In this document: positions 25,344 to 34,603 of the stretch, piece after piece
Layout of the letters: each line of letters starts with the position of its first letter
Numbering within the stretch: the first letter of the stretch is position 1
Notes under the pieces: model-generated
The model's database searches: none
What the model was told of the DNA's origin: nothing
Seen by the model: the letters and a program-made list of their open reading frames with translations, nothing else
Program-made: the position numbers and the translations under genes
Source: DAIDJD01 sp035485275
GTDB taxonomy: Bacteria; Oederibacteriota; JAJYGY01; DAIDJD01
Reading direction: 5' to 3'
NCBI GenBank assembly: GCA_035485275.1
Contig: DATHOE010000035.1
Span: 1 to 64,000 of the forward strand
DNA: 64,000 nucleotides

Positions 25344-25805
25344 ATGGAACAGGAACTGCAGGCAGCCCTGGAAAAGCACATCCCCCTGACCCTGGCCCTG
25401 GGTCTGGAGGTGGCCGAGGCGTCCCCCAGGCTGGTGCGGCTTTCCTTCCCCCTGGGCCCCAACCGCAACCACCAGCACACGGCCTTCGGCGGCAGCCTTT
25501 ACGCCGCCGTTGTGCTGGCCGGCTGGGGCCTCCTGTGGTGCGCCCTGAACTCCGAAGGCGCCGACGCCGACGTGATCATCGCCGCCTCGCGGGAGCGTTT
25601 CGTGAAGCCCGTCGGCGCGGCCTTCAGCGCGGAATGCCGCGCCCCCCAGGACGCCCTCGCGGGCGCCTTGCGCACCCTGCGCCGCAGGGGCATGGCGCGG
25701 GTGGACCTGGAAAGCGGGATCCTCTGCGGCGGGGAAGCCTGCACGCTCTTCTACGGCACCTATGGCCTGCTCGGCCGCGGGGCCGCACCGAAAAATCCGG
25801 CCTGA
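25344..25805 (+). CDS. YiiD-type hotdog thioesterase
   Basis: A 153-residue protein matching the C-terminal thioesterase domain of YiiD: R-N-H-Q-H-T-A-F-G-G-S-L-Y-A, A-G-W-G-L-L-W-C, and R-F-V-K-P-V, the usual hotdog-fold pattern. The N-terminal acetyltransferase half found in E. coli YiiD is absent, so this is a stand-alone thioesterase acting on an acyl-CoA or acyl carrier protein substrate that is not known. It is the first gene behind the TetR-type operator and precedes tetR by 64 bp, so it is probably repressed together with the efflux genes. Confidence 0.82.
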   Translation: MEQELQAALEKHIPLTLALGLEVAEASPRLVRLSFPLGPNRNHQHTAFGGSLYAAVVLAGWGLLWCALNSEGADADVIIAASRERFVKPVGAAFSAECRAPQDALAGALRTLRRRGMARVDLESGILCGGEACTLFYGTYGLLGRGAAPKNPA

Positions 25806-25869
25806 TTTGGAACCGTCGTCGACGAACGCGCGTAGGGTTTCCGACGGACGCGCACAGAAGTGGTAGCCC

Positions 25870-26511
25870 ATGCGTACCCTTGATCCCGAAGCCCACGCCC
25901 AAGTGCGCGCGCGCGTCCTGGACGCCGCCCGGCGCCAGTTCGCCGCCCGCGGCTACCACGCCGCCAGCATGAACGAGGTGGCGCGCTCCGCCGGCCTGGC
26001 CAAGGCGGCCCTCTACCATTACTTCAAGGGCAAGCGGGCCCTGCTGCAGGCCCTGCACGAGGGGATGTTTTCCGGGGCCGAGGACATGCTGGCCAAGGCG
26101 CCCCATTGCCGCGACCTGCGCGAGGCCCTGGACTACCTGGGCCGCTCCTACCTGGCCCACTTCAAGCAGCCCGGGCCCGCGGAAGTGATGCGCATCGCCC
26201 TCAACGTCGCCTATGAGGACCCGGACCTTCTGCGCCTGTGCGCGATGATGCCGCGCATGGAGGCTCTCCTCGACGCCTTCCTGCGGCCCCATTTCCCCAA
26301 GGGGACCTCCCTGGAAAAAGTGCTGCAGCACCTGATGCCCTTTTTCGGCAGCCTCTTCTATTACCGTTTTGTGTTGATGCGCACCTGCACATCCGCGCAA
26401 TTGCCCGCCGAAGCCGCCTACCTGGGGCACCTCGTGGACGTCTTTTCCGCGCCGCCGCGGGGACAAAAACGAAGGCCCTCGGGATCGGTCCCAAAAAAGA
26501 AGTCCAAGTGA
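25870..26511 (+). CDS. TetR/AcrR-family transcriptional repressor
   Basis: A 213-residue protein. The N-terminal helix-turn-helix (about residues 10-60) reads A-A-R-R-Q-F-A-A-R-G-Y-H-A-A-S-M then I/V-A-R-S-A-G-L-A-K-A-A-L-Y-H-Y-F-K-G-K, a textbook TetR DNA-binding domain. The C-terminal ligand domain is helical and ends in a basic tail (P-K-K-K-S-K). The palindrome at 25294-25309 is the likely operator, which would give autoregulation plus control of TolC and RND. The ligand is unknown; the neighbouring thioesterase suggests an acyl or lipid-like compound (inference). Confidence 0.93.
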   Translation: MRTLDPEAHAQVRARVLDAARRQFAARGYHAASMNEVARSAGLAKAALYHYFKGKRALLQALHEGMFSGAEDMLAKAPHCRDLREALDYLGRSYLAHFKQPGPAEVMRIALNVAYEDPDLLRLCAMMPRMEALLDAFLRPHFPKGTSLEKVLQHLMPFFGSLFYYRFVLMRTCTSAQLPAEAAYLGHLVDVFSAPPRGQKRRPSGSVPKKKSK

Positions 26512-26545
26512 CATCCACCTTCCAGAACCGTTGACGAGGCAGGCA

Positions 26546-27985
26546 GTGAAGAGATTTTTCGTGTTCCTTTTGCTGGGTGCGGGGCCCTTGGCCGCGTCCC
26601 TGGGGGCGGAGAGCCTGAGCCTGGGCCAGTACATGGACGAGGTCCGCATGCGCAATCCGGACCTGCGCGGCGGACAGGCCGAGGACGCAGCCCTGGCCCT
26701 CTCGGCCAAGCAGCCCCTGACGGCTTTTTCGCCGCAGATGGACGGACAGGTGCAGGAGCAGAACAACCAGACCTATCCGGTGGGCTCCACCGAGATCTCC
26801 CCCAGCGACACCGAGACCCTCAGCTGGGACACCAACCTCAACGAGCTCCTGTCCACCGGCACCCAGCTGGGCCTGGACTATTCCGGCGACCACACCAAGT
26901 TTTTCTACCCGTCCGCCTTCGCCCAGTTCGCCTCCAACCCCCTTTATGCCGGCTTCCTGCCGGACCTGGACACCTACGGCCAGCAGGTGAGCCTCAACAT
27001 CAGCCAGCCGCTGTGGCGCAACTTCATGGCCTCGGAGGTGAACGCCAGCCTGGCCAAGGCCGCCGCGGACGCGGACGCCGGCCGCGCCGCCAACCGCTAC
27101 CAGGCCCAGGCCCTGCTCTACCAGGCCCGCCAGGCCTACGTGGAGCTGGCCACGGTGCGGCAGGTGACGGCGATACTCAACGAGTCCCTGAAGCGGAACC
27201 AGAAAATACTCGACTGGACCAAGCACAAGTACGCCGACAACCTGGCGGACAAGGCCGACGTGCTCGAGGGCGAGGCCTCCCTGCGCCAGGTGGCCCTGAA
27301 CCTGGCCGAGAACCGCGACGACGAGGCCCGCGCGGTGATCGTCTTCAACAGCCTCAGGGGCATGACCCCGACCGCCAAGGTCGGCGGCCTGGAGGCCTTG
27401 GAGGCGCCGGAGCGCCTGCCCCAGCCCAGCGGCACCCGCCCGGACCTGGAAGCCGCGGAGGCGGCCCTGCGCGCCAGCGACGCCCAGGTCGCCAGCGTGA
27501 CCCAGAGCTTCACCCCCGACATCAGCGTCTTCGCCACCCTCGGGGGCGCCGAGCGCGATCCGGAGGCCACCGGGACCATGGAGCAATTCCAGCCCAACAC
27601 GCTGGTGGGGGTGAAGTTCACCGCCAACCTGGACTACGCCCTGTACCGCCAGGTCCTTTCGGGCGCGCGCCAGGCCGAGGGATACGGCCAGGCCCAGGTG
27701 GAGGGCAAGAAACTCGAGGTCGCCAGGGACTGGGCCCAGCTCAAGGCGAGCTTCGCCGGGGTCAAGGAGCGCCTGGCGCTGGCCCGCGAACTTGAGACGA
27801 TCCAGAAGGAGAAGGCCGACCGCGAAAAGGAGCGCTACGAGGACGGGCGCACCACCGAATTCCAGGTGCTGCGCTTCGCCGACGACTACAACCTTTCGCG
27901 GGTGCAGACCCTGCAATTGACGGCCCAGGCCGAGGAGCTTGAAGCCCAGGCGCGCTACTACAACGGAGAAGACCAGCCATGGTGA
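26546..27985 (+). CDS. TolC-family outer-membrane efflux protein
   Basis: A 479-residue outer-membrane channel subunit with a signal peptide (K-R-F-F-V-F-L-L-L ... A-S-L-G-A). The mature start S-L-S-L-G-Q-Y-M-D-E-V-R-M-R-N-P-D-L is the usual TolC opening, and two long coiled-coil halves follow (around 150-280 and 380-479, e.g. R-Q-A-Y-V-E-L-A and L-A-R-E-L-E-T-I-Q). GTG 26546 was chosen since GAGG at 26536-26539 is 6 bp upstream; a TTG at 26531 lies further out. Its stop overlaps the RND gene by 7 bp, so the two are translated together. Confidence 0.9.
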   Translation: MKRFFVFLLLGAGPLAASLGAESLSLGQYMDEVRMRNPDLRGGQAEDAALALSAKQPLTAFSPQMDGQVQEQNNQTYPVGSTEISPSDTETLSWDTNLNELLSTGTQLGLDYSGDHTKFFYPSAFAQFASNPLYAGFLPDLDTYGQQVSLNISQPLWRNFMASEVNASLAKAAADADAGRAANRYQAQALLYQARQAYVELATVRQVTAILNESLKRNQKILDWTKHKYADNLADKADVLEGEASLRQVALNLAENRDDEARAVIVFNSLRGMTPTAKVGGLEALEAPERLPQPSGTRPDLEAAEAALRASDAQVASVTQSFTPDISVFATLGGAERDPEATGTMEQFQPNTLVGVKFTANLDYALYRQVLSGARQAEGYGQAQVEGKKLEVARDWAQLKASFAGVKERLALARELETIQKEKADREKERYEDGRTTEFQVLRFADDYNLSRVQTLQLTAQAEELEAQARYYNGEDQPW

Positions 27986-30900
27986 ACAGCAGCGGCCCCA
28001 AGCCTACGTCCCCCGAGGGTGTGCCCGCGGGCGAGGATCCGGCCGTCCTCACCCAGGCGCCCCTCCTCGCGCGCCTGTCCCTGACCCGGCCCATCTTCGT
28101 GACCAGCATCGTCATCCTCACGCTGTTCGTGGGCCTTTTGAGCTACTTCAAGCTGGGCGTGGACCTTTTCCCGGAGATCGAGATCCCGGTGGTCACGGTG
28201 CAGATCCCCTACCGCGGCGCGGGGCCGGCCGAGATCGAGACCCTGGTGGTGAAGCCGGTGGAGGACGAACTGGCATCCCTGGCGGGCATGAAGCGCATCC
28301 TGGCGAGCTGCGACGACGGGGTGGGGACCATCACCTGCCAGTTCTACGACGGAACCGACATGAAGGACGCGGAGCAGCAGGTCCGCAACCGCGTGCAGAA
28401 CATCAGGAACAAGCTGCCCAAGGAGATCGACGAACCGATCATATTAAGGGTGAACCTCTCCGACCAGGCCGTCATCCAGGTCGCGCTGGAGGCGGACCTG
28501 CCGCCCGCCCAGCTCTACGACCTGGCCAACGAGGAGCTGAAGAACCGCTTCGCCCAGGTGCCGGGCGTTGGCAAGGTGGACCTGGTGGGCGGCCGCAAGC
28601 GCGAGATCGAGGTCCTGCTCGACCGCAACCTCCTGAAGCGCATGGGCCTCTCCGCGACCAGGGTGACGGGCCGCATCGCCGACAGCAGCTCCAACGTGCC
28701 CGTGGGCAAGGTGACCAAGGACGGCATTGACCTGAATTTCCGCACCCTGGGCGAGTACCGGACCGTGCCGGAGATCGAGGACGCGGTGGTCAGCTTCACC
28801 GACCGCCCCGTGCGCGTGAAGGACGTGGGCACGGTGGTGGACTCCCTGGAGGACGCCAAGAGCCTGGCCTACGTCAACGGGCACCCCGCCATCGTGTTCC
28901 AGATCTTCAAACAGACCGGCACGAACACCGTGAAGGTCGTCGACGGGGTGCAGGCCCTGCTGACCAAGATGAACGCCGAGATCAAGGACAGCCCGGGCAA
29001 GCCCAGCCTCAAGCCCCTGCAGGACGGCTCCGTCTGGATACGCCAGAACGTGGACGACGTGCAGGAGACCATCGCCATCGGCGTCCTGCTGGTCATCGTC
29101 GTGGTGTACTTCTTCCTGGGGAACTTCCGCAGCACCTTCATCACGGCCCTGGCCCTGCCCAATTCCCTCATCGGCGCCTTCCTGCTGATGCACCTGGCCG
29201 GCTTCACCATCAACATCATGACCCTGCTGGCGCTCAGCCTCTCGGTGGGGCTGCTCATCGACGACGCCATCGTGGTGCGCGAGAACATCTTCCGCCATAT
29301 CGAACGCGGGGAAAGCCCCTGGAAGGCGGCCCTCCTGGGCACCCGCGAGGTGAACCTGGCCGTCCTCGCCACCAGCTCCGTGGTCATCGCCGTGTTCCTG
29401 CCCGTGGGCTTCTTGTCGGGCACCGTGGGCAAGTTCCTGGGCCAGTTCGGCCTGACCATGTGCTTCGCCATGGTCATCTCCCTCTTCGACGCCCTCACCA
29501 TCGCCCCCATGCTGTCGGCCTTCTTCGCGGGCAAGGGGGAGAAGCACCGGGCCCGCATGGGTTCCTTCACCTGGGGCGGAGCCCTGGTGGGAGGCCTGGC
29601 CGTCGGCCTGGTCGGCCTGGTGGTGGCGCACAGCTCCCTGGGGCACGGCCTGGCGGTACTCTTCGGCGCCCTGCTGGGCGGCCTGGCCCCCGGCTGCGTG
29701 GGCGCCTTTGAGACCTTCCAGGAGGCCCTGGAGCATTCCTACGGCCGCCTGATCGGCTGGGTCGTGGACCACCGCCTGGCCACCGTGCTGGCGGCCCTGG
29801 TCGTCTTCATCGGCAGCTTCGTGGCCGCCGCCCACGTGACCAACACCTTCATCCCCCAGTCCGACAACCCCGAGTTCGCGGTGGGCCTGGAGATGCCCGT
29901 GGGCGCGAGCCTGGAGGCCACCGGCGCGGTGGCGCTGCAGGTGGACGCGGTCGTGCGCGCGCACAAGGAGGTCCAGGTCACCTCTGTGACCGGGCAGGGC
30001 AACACCGCCAACATCTACGTCGGCATGACCCCGGCCGACCAGCGCGCCATCAGCTCCGAGGACCTGAAGACCATACTGCGCGGCGAGCTGGCGAAGCGTT
30101 TTTCGCAGTACAAGGTCACCATCGGCGACTACGATCCGGCGGGCTCGGGGCAGAAACCCTTCACCCTGATATTGAAGGGCGACGATCTCGCGGTCATGTC
30201 CGCATACGCCGAGAAGCTTAAAGTAGCCGTCGCCAAGGCCGTGCCGGGCCTGGCGGACCTCGACACCAACTACCGCGAGGGCAAGCCCGAGTACCAGATC
30301 AGGCTGGACCCCCTCAAGGCCGGGCGCCTGGGCGTCAGCACGGTGGTGGCGGGCCAGGAGCTGCGTAACTTCACGGACGGGACCGTGGCGGGGCAGTACC
30401 GCGAGGACGGCAAGGAATACGACATCCGGGTGCGGCTGAAGGAGGACCAGCGCGACCTGGAGAAGGGCTACGCATCGACCTGGGTGCCGAACCTGAACAA
30501 CGACCTGGTGCGCCTGTCCTCCGTGGCCGTGGCCCAGCGCGCCAGCGGGCCCAGCTCCATCACCCGGCGCGACCGCTCGCGCTCCATCGTCATCGACGCC
30601 GACCTGGGCCAGGGCGCGGGCCTGGGCGACGTGCTCGACGCCACGCGCAAGGTCATCAAGGCCAATCCCCTGCCCAAGGGCGTGACCTACGATTTCGTGG
30701 GCCAGGCCGAGGATTTCGCGGACATGGGCAAGAACATGCTCATGGCCTTCATGCTGGCCATCGTGATGATGTACCTGGTGCTGGCCTCCTTGTATGAGAG
30801 CTTCATCACCCCGCTCACCATCCTTTTGGCCCTGCCTTTGGCCATCGCCGGCGCCTTCTACGCCCTGTTCACGGTGGAATTCCTGAGCAAACACGGCTTT

Positions 30901-31329
30901 TTCGCCCTGCTCTACAAATTCCACCTCTTCCACATCACCCACCTGGACGGCTCCCTCAACCTCTTCTCCCTCATCGGCCTGGTCATGCTGCTGGGCCTGG
31001 TGGCGAAGAATTCCATCCTGCTGGTGGACCTGACCCTGCAGCACATCCGCTCGGGCATGGAGCGCAAGGAGGCCCTGGTGAACGCGGGCAAGGAGCGCTT
31101 GCGGCCCATCCTCATGACCTCCCTGGCCCTGCTCTTCGGCACCCTTCCCCTGGCCCTGGCCCTGAACGAGGCCGGCCGCTTCCGCTCCTCCATGGGCGTG
31201 GCCATCGTCGGCGGCCTCTTCACCTCCACCCTGCTGACCCTGGTGGTGGTCCCGGCGGCCTTCGAATACATCGATGATATTCGGGCTTTTGTCGAAGGCT
31301 GGGTGCTGAAGCTGGGCGGGAAGGGCTAG
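27979..31329 (+). CDS. RND-family (AcrB/HAE1-like) efflux transporter
   Basis: Proton-driven inner-membrane pump, 1,116 residues, versus about 1,030-1,050 for AcrB. First helix after L-T-R-P-I-F-V-T; porter domain signatures G-V-D-L-F-P-E-I-E-I-P and G-A-G-P-A-E-I-E-T-L-V; the proton-relay Asp pair D428-D429 in L-L-I-D-D-A-I-V-V-R-E-N; and C-terminal G-L-V-A-K-N-S-I-L-L-V-D. The extra length comes from a hydrophobic insertion at about residues 530-580 (two possible extra helices) and a smaller one before the L-N-L-F-S-L-I-G segment. No membrane-fusion protein gene is next to it, although such pumps normally need one. Confidence 0.95.
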   Translation: MVNSSGPKPTSPEGVPAGEDPAVLTQAPLLARLSLTRPIFVTSIVILTLFVGLLSYFKLGVDLFPEIEIPVVTVQIPYRGAGPAEIETLVVKPVEDELASLAGMKRILASCDDGVGTITCQFYDGTDMKDAEQQVRNRVQNIRNKLPKEIDEPIILRVNLSDQAVIQVALEADLPPAQLYDLANEELKNRFAQVPGVGKVDLVGGRKREIEVLLDRNLLKRMGLSATRVTGRIADSSSNVPVGKVTKDGIDLNFRTLGEYRTVPEIEDAVVSFTDRPVRVKDVGTVVDSLEDAKSLAYVNGHPAIVFQIFKQTGTNTVKVVDGVQALLTKMNAEIKDSPGKPSLKPLQDGSVWIRQNVDDVQETIAIGVLLVIVVVYFFLGNFRSTFITALALPNSLIGAFLLMHLAGFTINIMTLLALSLSVGLLIDDAIVVRENIFRHIERGESPWKAALLGTREVNLAVLATSSVVIAVFLPVGFLSGTVGKFLGQFGLTMCFAMVISLFDALTIAPMLSAFFAGKGEKHRARMGSFTWGGALVGGLAVGLVGLVVAHSSLGHGLAVLFGALLGGLAPGCVGAFETFQEALEHSYGRLIGWVVDHRLATVLAALVVFIGSFVAAAHVTNTFIPQSDNPEFAVGLEMPVGASLEATGAVALQVDAVVRAHKEVQVTSVTGQGNTANIYVGMTPADQRAISSEDLKTILRGELAKRFSQYKVTIGDYDPAGSGQKPFTLILKGDDLAVMSAYAEKLKVAVAKAVPGLADLDTNYREGKPEYQIRLDPLKAGRLGVSTVVAGQELRNFTDGTVAGQYREDGKEYDIRVRLKEDQRDLEKGYASTWVPNLNNDLVRLSSVAVAQRASGPSSITRRDRSRSIVIDADLGQGAGLGDVLDATRKVIKANPLPKGVTYDFVGQAEDFADMGKNMLMAFMLAIVMMYLVLASLYESFITPLTILLALPLAIAGAFYALFTVEFLSKHGFFALLYKFHLFHITHLDGSLNLFSLIGLVMLLGLVAKNSILLVDLTLQHIRSGMERKEALVNAGKERLRPILMTSLALLFGTLPLALALNEAGRFRSSMGVAIVGGLFTSTLLTLVVVPAAFEYIDDIRAFVEGWVLKLGGKG

Positions 31330-31353
31330 CCCGTGGCCGCGGGGGCACAAGGA

Positions 31354-31581
31354 ATGAGGCCTAGCCTGTTGGTTAGGGATTTGACCGATGCGGCGTATCG
31401 TCGATTGCAGGCCCGAGCCAAAGCGAACGGCCGGTCCGTGCAAGGAGAGGCCGCCCTGCTTTTGAACAGCCTGTTGACGCCAAGGCCGATCGCCGAATTC
31501 TCGGATCGTTTTAAAATGTCTCGGCCTCCGCGGCGTCCGGAGTTGGCCAAGGCCGCTGTCTCAGGGCGTAAAATTTTTTGA
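31354..31581 (+). CDS. FitA-like ribbon-helix-helix antitoxin, orphan
   Basis: A 75-residue protein starting M-R-P-S-L-L-V-R-D-L-T-D-A-A-Y-R-R-L with K-A-N-G-R-S-V-Q-G-E-A: the ribbon-helix-helix pattern of FitA/VapB-type antitoxins, which repress their own operon and neutralise a PIN-domain toxin. A GTG at 31333 gives seven more residues. No PIN toxin follows; the next genes on this strand are missing and the IS-like element starts within about 20-50 bp. The toxin was probably lost or displaced by the insertion. Confidence 0.65.
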   Translation: MRPSLLVRDLTDAAYRRLQARAKANGRSVQGEAALLLNSLLTPRPIAEFSDRFKMSRPPRRPELAKAAVSGRKIF

Positions 31582-31635
31582 AACTTTGGGAATGACCGTC
31601 CACATTTGGTAGCCCAATTCTGGTCTTGTGGCCGC

Positions 31636-33252
31636 TTAGTTTAGGCCTTTACCGCAGGTCCGCACAGCCAGTTCGAAGCGGCATAAAGTTGCGAAAATGG
31701 CTTCCCTCGTCGCCCGTCGCAGGTCTCGGCCCGCGAGGCCTTCAGCCCGTTTTTGAATCTCCTTCCGCGCTGCTAGGAAGAAATTGCGTCTGGATACTAG
31801 GGCGCGCCAGTGGGGCATTTCTCGCTCAAGCTGGTTCGCCGTCCTGCCGCCACGGCTGGCTCTGGGCCAGTTTTGGTTGAGCGCCTTCATAGCCATGTCC
31901 AGATTCCGTGGGCCGTCGGAGCGGCCGCGCAGACGGACGCCCTTCCCGATCCCCCGTACGGCCTTTGCTTCGCCAATGGCGCGTACCACGGCGCCGTTGT
32001 CAGTGGGCGTGCGCGGCCGTGAAACCAGGTGTATGACCTGGTGGAATTTTAGCCAATCTTGGACCGCCAAACATTTGTAGGCACGGGCGTTGTCGGTAAG
32101 GAGGACCAGAGGCAGCAGGTCTTTGGTTTTGGCCCTACGCAGTTGGCGCAGCATAGTCAGGCCGGTGAGGGGTTTTCCGTCGCCCAGGGCACGGCTCTTG
32201 AGGGTACCCAGGTCCTTCCTTACTTCGGCCCAGGAACGCAGGCGGCAAGTGTTACCGACGTGGGTGCTGTCCTGGCCAACGACAGCGTGTTTGACCATGA
32301 TACGGAGATGGATACGGAATTTGCGGCGAGATGCGTCTTCTCGGGCCCTGTGCTCGGCCTTGAGAATCTTTAGAACCTGATTGATCAGACGTAAAGGGAG
32401 ATCCGGCAGCCGGGTCTGGGCGGTTTGCCGGCCCAAAGCCCAGCCCAGGCTGCGGATCAGGACCTTGAGCTTTCGCTGTGCCAGGGAGAACTGCTTTGGT
32501 GCATAGGGCGGCCGACCGCGACGCGGCGGCCTGGGGGCCCTTTTCCAGCGCTGGAGGGTCCGTGCGCTGACGTGGAGCACCCGGCCGCCTTGTCGAGGTC
32601 GCCTCTATTGCGTTTGGTGTTCCGCAGCCAGGCCGCGACCTTGGCCCGCCATGGGGTTGACTTGGTACCTGGCTGTATTTTTTTTCCCCTTCGGCACCGG
32701 GGTGTCCCCCTGGCCCGGCATTTCCCTGAGCAGAACCAGAAGGTCCTCAAGGACCTTTTTTTCGTCCCGGAGTTTTCGGACCTCCTTGCGCAGCTCCTTG
32801 AGTTCCTCCACGTCAGGCAGTTTGGCCGTCGGAAGGGGAGTGCCCTGGGCCGGCCGCTTCGGCTGGACCATCAGTGCCACCACCATGCCGGTGAGGGCTT
32901 GCTGGCTCAACTGCCAAACCCGCAGGGGCGGCAGGTTCAACTTGTCGCCCAGATCCTTGCGGGTCTGTCGACCCAGCCAATGCTCGAGGATCTGGACGGC
33001 CAACTGGTACGCATCCTGGCGCTCCTTCGTCGGCGCCAGATCCCAGATAGCCCGTATCGGCCAGGGCGGGGTGTCCATTCGGAAGCCCCCCTTGCGTTTG
33101 CCCGGCTTCTTGAACCGTTTGGTCTTGAGGTCCGGCTCCCTGTTCAGGACCGGAGCCGGGATCTCCTGTGGGATTGGCTCCGCCGCCGGCGAAGCCAGCA
33201 AGGGCATCTGGGAAGTCGTGTCCGACCTTGCTGAGATCGATTCCTCGTCCAC
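31636..33252 (-). pseudogene. Second DDE transposase, broken by two compensating frameshifts
   Basis: Two open stretches in the same frame (33252-32605 and 32580-31636) are separated by a TAG at 32605-32607. Between the T8 run at 32678-32685 (A8 on the coding strand) and about 32580, the sensible protein lies one frame over: W-R-A-K-V-A-A-W-L-R-N-T-K-R-N ... D-K-A-A-G, which joins V-L-H-V-S-A-R-T-L-Q-R-W to make a helix-turn-helix. Upstream is a charged coiled-coil segment (E-E-L-K-E-L-R-K-E-V-R-K-L). Downstream is the integrase core: Q-D-S-T-H, L-L-T-D-N-A, R-P-R-T-P-T-D-N-G-A-V-V-R-A-I-G-E-A-K. One inserted base in the A run and one lost near 32584 would explain it. Decay or assembly error are both possible. 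Confidence 0.72.
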
Positions 33253-34603
33253 GCTTGTCCTCCGAAGGGGAGAAGAGGACCTGAGGCATTCCCAGGTCCG
33301 CGGCCGCGATTTCCTGTCTGTGGCCGTCTGAGGTCTGCAGTACCAGCTTTCCAGCCTCGCCGTGCAGACTCAGGGACTGCCCGCCGATCTGGCCGACCAA
33401 AAAAACAGGCTGCCTGGCCGGTTTGTCCAGGGCCAGGGCCAGTTGGTTTTCGGACCAGGCCGCTTCCAATGCCTTGCGGACCTGGTTCTCGGCCCCGAAG
33501 AAACGGTCCGCTGGCACGGCGTTGTCGATGCCCTGGTGTGGCCGGAAGTGGTTGTAATGGTTGATGAAATGTCCCAGGCGCTCCTGGGCCTCGAAAAGGT
33601 CCTGAGGCTGGGCACGGCTCCAAAACTCCGTACCCACTGTGCCCCAGAACCGTTCGCACTTGCCTAGAGTTTCGGGGTGGTGGGCCCTGGACACCACGTG
33701 CTGAATGCCCTGTTTCACCAGGAGTTTTTGGAACTCGCTCTTGCCCCGCCAGGCGAAATACTGCCTGCCCTGGTCCGACAGCAGCTCCTGGGGCTTGCCA
33801 AAGCGCTGCACGCCCTCCAGGAGGGTCTCCTGGACAAAGACCCCGGTCTGCTTCATGGCCAGCTTCCAGGACACCACATAGCGGCTGTGGTCGTCCATAT
33901 ATGCCACTAGGTACACTCTTTGGTGGTTCCTGGTCAGCAGGAAGCTAGTGATGTCGGTTTGCCAAAGCTCCCCAGGTCGGGCTCGCTCGAAATGCCGGAT
34001 CACGGGCGAGTTGCGCCACCGCCGGGCCATGGGTTCCAAAGGGGGCACCTTGGCTTGATCCAAGGCCTTGCGCACCAGTCCAGGGCTCGCTTTGACCCCC
34101 TTGAAGCGTGCCAGGAAGGCCGAAATCTTGCGAAGACCGAAGCTCGGGAACTCCAAGCGCACCAGCTTAACCGATTCAAGCAGGGCGCTGGCCAGTGGTT
34201 TGCCCTTCCTGAACCGCCCCCTTTTGTCCTCAAGGCCCTTAAGGCCGTTCCTGCGGTATGCGGCTACCCAGCGCATGAGGCAGCGGTCATTCATGCCCAT
34301 GACCTTGCTGAAGTGGGCGTAGCTCAGGCCTGCTCGGAGAAAGCCTTCCACGGCCTGCCTGCGCTGCTCCATATTGTACTTTGTAGGGGTGGTTAGCGGT
34401 CTGGCACTGGTGGGATACGGACTCCGCTGCCACGCGAGGAGGGTGGCGCGATTGATGCCTTGGAGCTCACAAAATGCCCTGCGGCTGCCGGTCCAGATGG
34501 CTAGGGCTTTCAAAACCGCTGCCTTGTGCTCCGGCGGGTACGTCTTTCTGCGTGATTCCATGGGCACGGGAGGGCTCCCGGTCCCTGCTCTCTGCTCTTC
34601 CAT
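32813..34603 (-). CDS. DDE transposase with integrase core
   Basis: A 596-codon frame. N-terminal helix-turn-helix (T-Y-P-P-E-H-K-A-A-V-L-K-A-L; R-A-F-C-E-L-Q-G-I-N-R-A-T-L-L-A-W), a second HTH with N-D-R-C-L-M-R-W, then an rve core with the catalytic triad in W-Q-T-D-I-T, L-L-S-D-Q-G and G-K-C-E-R-F-W, followed by H-Y-N-H-F-R-P-H-Q-G. ATG 34603 is strongly supported: on the coding strand AAGGAGG (34615-34609) is 5 bp upstream. The last 146 codons overlap the 5' part of the second transposase in another frame and are Gly/Pro-rich, so the true C-terminus may be nearer 33250. Confidence 0.85.
   Translation of the reverse strand: MEEQRAGTGSPPVPMESRRKTYPPEHKAAVLKALAIWTGSRRAFCELQGINRATLLAWQRSPYPTSARPLTTPTKYNMEQRRQAVEGFLRAGLSYAHFSKVMGMNDRCLMRWVAAYRRNGLKGLEDKRGRFRKGKPLASALLESVKLVRLEFPSFGLRKISAFLARFKGVKASPGLVRKALDQAKVPPLEPMARRWRNSPVIRHFERARPGELWQTDITSFLLTRNHQRVYLVAYMDDHSRYVVSWKLAMKQTGVFVQETLLEGVQRFGKPQELLSDQGRQYFAWRGKSEFQKLLVKQGIQHVVSRAHHPETLGKCERFWGTVGTEFWSRAQPQDLFEAQERLGHFINHYNHFRPHQGIDNAVPADRFFGAENQVRKALEAAWSENQLALALDKPARQPVFLVGQIGGQSLSLHGEAGKLVLQTSDGHRQEIAAADLGMPQVLFSPSEDKRGRGIDLSKVGHDFPDALAGFAGGGANPTGDPGSGPEQGAGPQDQTVQEAGQTQGGLPNGHPALADTGYLGSGADEGAPGCVPVGRPDPRALAGSTDPQGSGRQVEPAAPAGLAVEPASPHRHGGGTDGPAEAAGPGHSPSDGQTA

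Noticed and set aside
25816..25825. TCGTCGACGA palindrome between the thioesterase and tetR genes
   Set aside because: Only 10 bp in GC-rich DNA and unlike the 16-bp operator upstream; expected by chance.
28444..31443. A 999-codon minus-strand frame
   Set aside because: It is antisense to the RND pump, with shadow composition and no domains.
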